A stretch of DNA of 6,026 nt from Candidatus Omnitrophota bacterium (GTDB lineage: Bacteria > Omnitrophota > Gorgyraeia > Duberdicusellales > 4484-171), in NCBI GenBank assembly GCA_028717025.1, contig JAQUOR010000107.1, positions 1 to 6,026 of the forward strand, written 5' to 3'. Under the pieces are notes generated by a model. It was not told the origin of the DNA. It saw only the letters and a program-made list of their open reading frames with translations, and ran no database searches. Within the stretch, counting starts at the first letter, position 1. The number at the start of each line of letters is the position of its first letter. The position numbers and the translations under genes were made by a program. Below are positions 1 through 4,701 of this stretch, piece after piece.

Positions 1-28
1 TTTTTTCAGGAGTATATCTTTCTATCAT
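1..28 (-). CDS. purB: Probable start of adenylosuccinate lyase, cut by the left window edge
   Basis: Reading leftwards from an ATG at 28-26, the frame gives MIERYTPEK and then leaves the window. The opening MIERY[ST]xxxM is the well-known N-terminus of bacterial adenylosuccinate lyase, as in the Bacillus and Staphylococcus enzymes. That enzyme cleaves SAICAR and adenylosuccinate in purine synthesis, in the cytoplasm. Support comes from the layout: the upstream gene ends in a terminator (168-195), and a sigma70-like promoter (108-136) points at this ATG. No good Shine-Dalgarno sequence is visible just upstream. Only nine residues can be read, so the call rests on a short signature plus context. 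A chance match is possible. Confidence 0.55.
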
Positions 29-67
29 GTGTATGTTAGGTAGTATGCAGGAAAGATGCGCATTAAC

Positions 68-79
68 CGGCGTACGCCG
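68..79. repeat. Perfect 12-bp GC-rich palindrome in the predicted purB leader
   Basis: CGGCGTACGCCG reads the same on both strands. It lies between the predicted promoter at 108-136 and the ATG at 28, about 20-35 bases past the predicted transcription start. Its surroundings are AT-rich. As DNA it could be an operator for a dimeric repressor. As RNA it would form only a 4-bp stem with a GUAC loop. A chance occurrence cannot be excluded. Confidence 0.35.
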
Positions 80-107
80 CAATAATATGTGCCCGATTAG
101 ACGTAAA

Positions 108-136
108 ATCTTACCAAAATAAATACCGCGCGTCAA
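108..136 (-). promoter_or_regulatory. Predicted sigma70-type promoter reading left towards the putative purB
   Basis: On the minus strand there is a -35 box TTGACG (136-131, one mismatch to TTGACA), a 17-nt spacer and a -10 box TAAGAT (113-108, four of six matches). It sits just downstream of the terminator of the preceding gene and about 80 bases before the ATG at 28. This implies a start near position 101 and a leader of about 70 nt. The spacing is ideal but the -10 is only fair, so this is an inference. Confidence 0.45.
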
Positions 137-160
137 CGAAAATTACGCGTCGCAGCAGCG

Positions 161-195
161 AAAAAGAAAGGCCCCTCTTTGTAAAGAGGGGCCTT
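161..195 (-). terminator. Rho-independent terminator after the TIGR04073-like gene
   Basis: The arms 168-180 and 183-195 are perfectly complementary over 13 bases (AAGGCCCCTCTTT against AAAGAGGGGCCTT). In RNA the stem closes with a short A/U-rich loop. On the minus strand the hairpin is followed directly by TTTCTTTTT, read from 169 to 161. It begins about 20 bases past the TGA at 218-216, so it ends this gene and separates it from the putative purB. The plus-strand side has no T-tract, so the terminator works mainly leftwards. Confidence 0.93.
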
Positions 196-215
196 ATCTA
201 AATATTCGAATCGTG

Positions 216-875
216 TCAATGTTCGTTATGGCGTCTATCTTTTTCAAGCGCGTCCCAGGGATATTTCTCTTCTAATGCGTAGCCAAAACCTTCAACGTTA
301 TTAGGCAATAACACTGTTGCAAGATCATATACGCCCGAAGAAAATCTACCGATGGGGAAAACTATCGCTTTACCGATACCTACAAAAGGCTTGTCTTCGC
401 TAAAGCCTTTGCCTATTTGTCCGGGCACTTCGAATATCGCAAAGAATGCGTTAATGATTCCTCTGAAAGCTTTTTTCCCGATTGGTCCGGCCCCATTATT
501 CACAAGAGAATACTGCGTGCCTCCCTCCCAGGCATTCGTGCTATCCAAGGGAATTCCTACGCCTTCGTTACTCGTAGGGTTAGGCAAAGGAAACGTTACC
601 ACCTGGTATACGCCTGCTACAGTTCTTCCTGTGGCATGGATGAAACCGCGAAAGATCCCAAAGAAGCCGCCCAGAAGTTTATTCTTTTCCGGAGTGCCGA
701 AGCCTTCTTTAAATCCTTTTGAAGTCTGGAATGGAATTTCAAGCCAACCCGTAAAAATATTAACAACGCCTTGTTTTGCTTTCTCGACGGAAGAACCTAC
801 GTAAGAAGCCTGTGCATACGAAGAGGTAAACGATAAGAGACATACGACAAACAAAACAACTACTCCCTTCTTCAT
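216..875 (-). CDS. Secreted protein with two copies of a TIGR04073-type (exosortase-associated) domain
   Basis: The 219-residue product starts with a typical signal peptide: MKKG, a hydrophobic core at 5-16 and an AQA cleavage motif at 21-23. It should therefore be exported to the periplasm or envelope. Residues 32-119 match my memory of the TIGR04073 'exosortase system-associated' family, with VVNIFTGWLEIP near 37-48 and GRTVAGVYQVVTFPLP near 83-98. Residues 134-213 repeat the same layout in diverged form (GIINAFFAIFEVP, then GRFSSGVYDLATVLLP, then GFGYALEEKYPW). Family members that I recall have one such unit, so this is an internal duplication. The molecular function of the family is unknown, and the exosortase link is by genome co-occurrence only. 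I see no PEP-CTERM tail. The start at 875 is chosen because of the strong ribosome site at 883-888 and the signal peptide. A GTG at 938 would add 21 unlikely residues. Confidence 0.85.
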   Translation of the reverse strand: MKKGVVVLFVVCLLSFTSSYAQASYVGSSVEKAKQGVVNIFTGWLEIPFQTSKGFKEGFGTPEKNKLLGGFFGIFRGFIHATGRTVAGVYQVVTFPLPNPTSNEGVGIPLDSTNAWEGGTQYSLVNNGAGPIGKKAFRGIINAFFAIFEVPGQIGKGFSEDKPFVGIGKAIVFPIGRFSSGVYDLATVLLPNNVEGFGYALEEKYPWDALEKDRRHNEH

Positions 876-882
876 CCCGACA

Positions 883-888
883 CCTCCT
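883..888 (-). promoter_or_regulatory. Strong Shine-Dalgarno site that fixes the start at 875
   Basis: The minus strand reads AAAGGAGGTG, with the AGGAGG core at 888-883, seven bases before ATG 875-873. It is the best ribosome site in the window. It shows that the open frame upstream of 875 is leader, not protein. Confidence 0.9.
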
Positions 889-967
889 TTATAACAACCC
901 GTGATTTCCTGCAAAACACGTTTTACTACGCCACACACCTGTGATCCCTTATCTCCTTGATTGTATT

Positions 968-995
968 ATTTTATCAACTCTTAAATACCCGTCAA
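968..995 (-). promoter_or_regulatory. Predicted sigma70-type promoter of the TIGR04073-like gene
   Basis: The minus strand has TTGACG (995-990), a 16-nt spacer and TAAAAT (973-968). Each box has one mismatch to consensus. It starts 8 bases past the panB stop and predicts a transcript start near 961, giving a leader of about 85 nt before the ATG at 875. No terminator lies between panB and this promoter, so read-through from panB is also possible. Confidence 0.6.
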
Positions 996-1002
996 TAAGA
1001 AT

Positions 1003-1854
1003 CTATCTCATTTTGCGTCGCACTTTTGCCCACTCGTCCGGGCTGATAGAAAAACTTTCCTTTGCGCCGGGGAATCGGCTGCGCTTTACATCAAAAACGT
1101 AGCGATGCAGGGCATTCTGTGTTTGACGATAGAGGTCCACGTACATCTTTACAAACTTAGGATGTATTTTCTTATAAAGTCCCAGGACATCATAGAGCAC
1201 CAGCACCTGACCATCACAAAATTTTCCCGCACCGATACCTATCGTAGGAATTTTAAGCTTAGCGGTAATGAGACGCGCAACCTGATAGGGAACACACTCA
1301 AGAATGATGCTGAAAACTCCCAGTTTCTGCAGCATTTTTGCCTGCGCAACTAAATTTAAGGCTGATTGCATGTCTTTACCCTGGACCTTAAAGCCTCCTA
1401 AGAGATGCGCGGTCTGCGGAGTAAGCCCGATATGGCCCATCACAGGAATTTTGGCTGCAACAAGATCCTTTACCACATACGCACAATCGTTATTGCCTTT
1501 GCCGTAAAACCATTCAACTTTTACTGCGTCTGCCCCAGCCTTGATAAATTTTTTCGCGTAGCGGACGGCATTTTTGGGATGCAATTGGTAACTCACATAG
1601 GGCATGTCCGCAACAACCAGGGAATTTTCAGCTGCCTGCGCGACGGCTCGTGTGTGGTTGAACATTTCGCTAAAGCTTATTGTTCGCGTTTCCTTAAGGC
1701 CTAAAACAACATTTGCCAGAGAATCTCCCACCAAGACCACATCGATACCCGTATCGTCAAGGATCCTGGCAAAAGAATAGTCATAACAGGTCAACATGGC
1801 AATCTTTTCTTTGCCTTTCTTCTTTAAAATGTCACGTATGGTTATCTTGCTCAT
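1003..1854 (-). CDS. panB: 3-methyl-2-oxobutanoate hydroxymethyltransferase (ketopantoate hydroxymethyltransferase)
   Basis: PanB makes ketopantoate from 2-oxoisovalerate and 5,10-methylenetetrahydrofolate, the first committed step to pantothenate and coenzyme A, in the cytoplasm. The 283-residue protein covers the whole TIM-barrel family: MLTCYDYSFA (20-29), VGDSL with metal ligand D44, ADMPY with D83, AVKVEW with K112 and metal ligand E114, MGHIGLTPQ (139-147), GGFKVQGK (153-160), LECVP with the catalytic glutamate E186, and IGIGAG. The C-terminal FPGAKESFS is also typical. Nothing important is missing. The ATG at 1854 fits the family N-terminus, but no clear Shine-Dalgarno precedes it. It follows apbE after 83 nt and may belong to the same transcript. 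panC and panD are not in this window, so the pathway genes appear to be scattered here. Confidence 0.97.
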   Translation of the reverse strand: MSKITIRDILKKKGKEKIAMLTCYDYSFARILDDTGIDVVLVGDSLANVVLGLKETRTISFSEMFNHTRAVAQAAENSLVVADMPYVSYQLHPKNAVRYAKKFIKAGADAVKVEWFYGKGNNDCAYVVKDLVAAKIPVMGHIGLTPQTAHLLGGFKVQGKDMQSALNLVAQAKMLQKLGVFSIILECVPYQVARLITAKLKIPTIGIGAGKFCDGQVLVLYDVLGLYKKIHPKFVKMYVDLYRQTQNALHRYVFDVKRSRFPGAKESFSISPDEWAKVRRKMR

Positions 1855-1937
1855 AATCTTATTGCTTGTTTAAAAGCTGCCGTCCGGAAAGGCCATGGTC
1901 TCGCCTCTTGCCCAGAGGGGCAATACTGCGCAAAAGC
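1855..1937 (-). other. Short structured gap between apbE and panB
   Basis: This gap is GC-rich and foldable. On the minus strand a perfect 6-bp stem with a 4-nt loop (TTGCCC and GGGCAA arms, 1923-1918 and 1913-1908) is followed by a CCATGG-centred near-palindrome around 1890-1900. No T-tract follows the hairpin, so it is not a standard terminator. No convincing -35/-10 pair or Shine-Dalgarno is visible. It could be a processing or leader element for panB. I could not match it to a known riboswitch class. Confidence 0.3.
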
Positions 1938-2966
1938 TCACTTTAAAACTTGTAAGTGCCTGCCGCGTTCATCTTCGGTTATTATAAATATCCTCATCGT
2001 CGAAGGACTCCTGGCCAGAAATTGCCGTACCTCCTCCATGCCCATCACAAAGAATGCGGCCCCTAAGCTGTCGGCACTCGTGCAGTTTTTGGTAACAACG
2101 CTGACGCTGACGATTGCATTGGCTACGGGGAATCCTGTACGCGGAGAAATGAGATGAGAATAACGTTTTCCCTGGTAATTAAAAAATTGTTCATAGTCGC
2201 CTGAAGTGGCAATAGCTTCATCGACCAGCTGCTCACTTTGTATGATACTATCAAATCCTTGCGGATCTTTAACGCCAATGCGCCACGGCTTACCGCGGTT
2301 AGTACCCAAACAATAAATGTCTCCGCCGGCATTGATCAAAGCACTATCGATGCCCTTCTCTTTCAATTTTAGCACCGCTTTATCAACCATAAAGCCTTCT
2401 GCAATTCCGCCTAAATCAATTTTTAAGCCTTTTTTCTTTATTAAAACCGTTCCTGCGCTTTCATCTATCACGATATTGTTCATACCTCCAAACTCTTTAA
2501 GCGCCGCGATCTCTTCCGAAGAAGGGAAAGTCTCTACTGCGCCTTTCTTGATACGCTCTTTCCAGAATTCATAGAGCTTTCCGTAAGTTACGTCAAAGGC
2601 GCCGTTCGACATTGTGTTTACCTGAAAAGATAAACGCAAAACTTCCAGCAATTCTTTGGATGCTTTAAATGGTACTTCGGCAGAACGGTTCAGGCGCGAA
2701 AGCTCTGAATCAGGGTCATAAAAATTAAATATTTTCTCCAAACGTTTAAACTCTTCATGCACGATCCCTGCGGCGTCTCTATACGGAGACTGTATTTCCA
2801 AATACGTTCCTGCAGCGACAAACGTATTCTTATAAAGCGCCGGTGCGCACGAACAACAAAATATTAGACTAAAGACAAAAGACCAAAGACAAAAGACCTT
2901 GGGGAAAAAATACTTCTCCATGAAAAATTTTTGGTCTTCGGTCTTGATCATTGTTTTTTTAACCAT
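1938..2966 (-). CDS. apbE: ApbE-family FAD:protein FMN transferase, membrane-anchored lipoprotein
   Basis: ApbE enzymes move FMN from FAD onto Ser/Thr of target proteins such as the RnfG/NqrC type, on the outer face of the inner membrane. The 342-residue protein has a hydrophobic segment at 21-39 ending at Cys40, a loose lipobox that suggests a lipoprotein. Family motifs follow: FxxYDPDSELSRLNR (80-94), GAFDVTYGKL (122-131), KIDLGGIAEGFMVDKA (182-197), INAGGDIYCLG (211-221), KPWRIGVKDP (226-235), ATSGDYEQFF (253-262), HLISPRTGFP (271-280) and TSADSLGAAFFVMG (296-309). In most ApbE proteins the last motif is ADxLxT, where Asp and Thr bind Mg; here D299 is kept but the Thr position is Ala303. 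Activity is still likely but uncertain. The start at 2966 is chosen for its GAGGAG site at 2975-2980; it overlaps polX by 19 nt. No flavinylation target gene is in view. Confidence 0.93.
   Translation of the reverse strand: MVKKTMIKTEDQKFFMEKYFFPKVFCLWSFVFSLIFCCSCAPALYKNTFVAAGTYLEIQSPYRDAAGIVHEEFKRLEKIFNFYDPDSELSRLNRSAEVPFKASKELLEVLRLSFQVNTMSNGAFDVTYGKLYEFWKERIKKGAVETFPSSEEIAALKEFGGMNNIVIDESAGTVLIKKKGLKIDLGGIAEGFMVDKAVLKLKEKGIDSALINAGGDIYCLGTNRGKPWRIGVKDPQGFDSIIQSEQLVDEAIATSGDYEQFFNYQGKRYSHLISPRTGFPVANAIVSVSVVTKNCTSADSLGAAFFVMGMEEVRQFLARSPSTMRIFIITEDERGRHLQVLK
2871..2945. repeat. 14-bp tandem duplication with an inverted partner, inside apbE codons
   Basis: AAAGACAAAAGACC occurs twice head to tail without a mismatch (2871-2884 and 2885-2898), next to a related AGACT. 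An inverted relative, GGTCTTCGGTCTT, lies at 2933-2945. On the apbE mRNA the two outer arms (2945-2933 and 2898-2886) can pair at 11 of 13 positions plus one G-U, with a 34-nt loop. The repeat encodes the hydrophobic core of the ApbE signal peptide. Such GACCAAAGAC-type repeats look like a genome-wide short repeat family in some uncultivated bacteria; that is my recollection, not something shown here. Confidence 0.75.
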
Positions 2967-4672
2967 TTCAACAACTCCTCTAAATTCATGCAGTTTAAAA
3001 CATCCTCCTTGGTAAGCCAGGAGCGGCGCGCCGTACTTACCCCCAACTCCATAATGGAAAGCTGATCAAGAATATGAGAATCGGTACCTAGAGAGATTTT
3101 AACGCCATTCTTTTTCGCTCTCATCGCGTTAATGTCATTTAAGTCTACCCGTTGGGGATGACAGTTAATTTCCATAGCGACCCTGCAATCGGCAGCGACC
3201 TTAAAGACTTCGTCTAAATCAATGTCATACGCTTCCCTGACCCCCCAGAGTTTACCGGTAGGATGCGCAATGATATTAACGTATTTATTTTCACAGGCTT
3301 TGACCATGCGCCTGGTCAGCTGCGCTTTCGATTGTTTAAATCCTGAGTGAATTGCCGCAACTACCAGGTCAAATTCTTTCAACACGCTCGCGGGATAATC
3401 GAGCTTACCCTGCGAATCGATCTCAACTTCAGTACCCAAGAGAAGACGCGTATTGCTTTTTTCATTTATTTTTTGTATTTCCTCTTTTTTCTGGTGGACC
3501 TCTTTTATCGAAAGCCCATTGGCAATTTTTAAGCTCCTCGAGTGATCGCATACGCCTACGTACTGATAGCCGCGCTTCTGGACGGCAAAAGCAATTTCGC
3601 TTATTTGAGCCGTACCATCGCTATATCGTGAATGCACGTGAAAATCGCCTTTAATATCTTTCAACTCAAGTAAATGCGGCAATTCATGTTTTAACGCCGC
3701 TTCTATCTCTCCTCTGTCCTCGCGTAATTCAGGGGTGATGTACTCCATGTTAAAAAAAGAAAAAATATCTTTCTCCTGTTTTCCGGCAACCCATTTCTCT
3801 TCTTTACCGGACGTTTTAAATACTCCATATTCACTTATCTTACAATCGCGCTTTAGGGCGAGACTGCGCATCCTTATATTAAATTCCTTTGAACCGGTAA
3901 AATACATCAACGCCGAACCGAAATTTTCTTTGCTGACCACTCTTAAGTCGACCTGTATATTGTTTTCACCGGCGATAACCGATGATTTCGTCTCGCCATG
4001 CGCAAGGATCCGTTCTACCAGGGGGTTTTTGACGAACGTATCCATGACTTTTGCGGGCTCTTCGGAAGTAACTAAAATGTCGACGTCCCGGACCGTATCT
4101 TTAAGCCTGCGCAAAGATCCGGCAACTTCGATAGAACCTGTATATTTATTTTTTTTAAGTTCTTCGACAAAGCTGTCGGCAATCGAAGCGGCAAATGCAA
4201 GCGGTATCCGCATGTTTGCCTGTTTAACGAGCGCAATGCCTTTCAGGATGTTCTCCTGGGTTTTCTCCCGAATTCCTTCTATGTTTGCAAGCTTGCCCGA
4301 TTTCGCGGCAACTTCGAGCTTTTCGACACTATCTATTTTTAACGCATCATAAATGGCTTTGACAGTTTTAGGGCCTAAGCCGGGAATTTCAAGCATTGCT
4401 ACCAGGCCCTTGGGCACTTCTTTTTTAAGCTCCTGGTAATAGGTAAGCTTTCCTGTCTCAATAATTTCTTTTATTTTTGCGGCAAGGTCTTTACCTATAC
4501 CGGCAATCGTAGTAAGTGTGCCGGCGGCAACATAACTTTCTATTGCATCCGTTAAACTCTCGATATTCTGGGCTGCGCGCTCGTACGCTCTTATGCGAAA
4601 AGGATTTTCTCCTTTAAGTTCCAGCATGGTAGCGGTATCTCTGAATATCCGGGCAACTTCCTGGTTCTTCAT
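2948..4672 (-). CDS. polX: DNA polymerase/3'-5' exonuclease PolX (family X polymerase with PHP domain)
   Basis: Bacterial PolX fills short gaps in base-excision repair and has a metal-dependent PHP nuclease. Taking the ATG at 4672, the product is 574 residues, close to the Bacillus and Thermus proteins (570-575). The 8-kDa helix-hairpin-helix region is at 1-85 (GIGKDLAAKI at 58-67), with a second hairpin LEIPGLGPKTVKAI at 94-107. The polymerase palm has GSLRR (185-189), D196 and D198 of DVD, and D242 of QVDLRVV: all three catalytic aspartates. YFTGSKEFNIRMR (257-269) is typical. The PHP domain spans about 340-574, with apparent metal ligands H345, H347, D352, H377, E415, H442, H470, D531 and H533 all present. 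Both activities should be intact. The start is not certain: an upstream ATG at 4723 would add 17 residues overlapping the protease gene, and neither start has a good ribosome site. I prefer 4672 because MKNQEVARIF matches the family N-terminus. Confidence 0.96.
   Translation of the reverse strand: MKNQEVARIFRDTATMLELKGENPFRIRAYERAAQNIESLTDAIESYVAAGTLTTIAGIGKDLAAKIKEIIETGKLTYYQELKKEVPKGLVAMLEIPGLGPKTVKAIYDALKIDSVEKLEVAAKSGKLANIEGIREKTQENILKGIALVKQANMRIPLAFAASIADSFVEELKKNKYTGSIEVAGSLRRLKDTVRDVDILVTSEEPAKVMDTFVKNPLVERILAHGETKSSVIAGENNIQVDLRVVSKENFGSALMYFTGSKEFNIRMRSLALKRDCKISEYGVFKTSGKEEKWVAGKQEKDIFSFFNMEYITPELREDRGEIEAALKHELPHLLELKDIKGDFHVHSRYSDGTAQISEIAFAVQKRGYQYVGVCDHSRSLKIANGLSIKEVHQKKEEIQKINEKSNTRLLLGTEVEIDSQGKLDYPASVLKEFDLVVAAIHSGFKQSKAQLTRRMVKACENKYVNIIAHPTGKLWGVREAYDIDLDEVFKVAADCRVAMEINCHPQRVDLNDINAMRAKKNGVKISLGTDSHILDQLSIMELGVSTARRSWLTKEDVLNCMNLEELLKWLKKQ
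2975..2980 (-). promoter_or_regulatory. Shine-Dalgarno for apbE inside the end of polX
   Basis: GAGGAG (2980-2975) lies 8 bases before ATG 2966-2964. It falls within polX codons for the Leu-Glu-Glu-Leu stretch near its C-terminus. The next in-frame ATG, at 2951, forms an ATGA overlap with the polX stop but has no such site. The layout suggests translational coupling of apbE to polX. Confidence 0.65.
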
Positions 4673-4701
4673 GCCAAAATCACATAGATTTAAAAATAAA
4701 A

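Noticed and set aside
27..122. A plus-strand 31-codon frame starting ATG at 27, with Cys pairs and a basic tail loosely like the start of ribosomal protein L28.
   Set aside because: It is antisense to the predicted purB promoter and leader, the AGGAG at 8-12 is too far from the ATG, it ends too early for L28, and no terminator follows. Chance frame.
352..804. A 150-codon plus-strand frame opposite the TIGR04073-like gene.
   Set aside because: Its composition mirrors the real gene on the other strand, whose signal peptide, ribosome site and terminator all agree.
876..938. N-terminal extension of the TIGR04073-like protein from a GTG at 938.
   Set aside because: It would put 21 residues before a clear signal peptide, and the strong AGGAGG at 883-888 points to 875 as the start.
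1908..1923. The hairpin after apbE as a rho-independent terminator.
   Set aside because: The stem is only 6 bp and no T-tract follows on the minus strand.
2871..2945. The repeated AAAGACAAAAGACC units as a CRISPR or mobile-element end.
   Set aside because: There are only two direct copies without spacers, no transposase, no target duplication, and the sequence is in frame within apbE.
3735..4352. A long open frame on the plus strand, antisense to polX.
   Set aside because: The opposite strand encodes a complete PolX with all catalytic residues; the plus-strand product has no recognisable motif or ribosome site. Antisense shadow.
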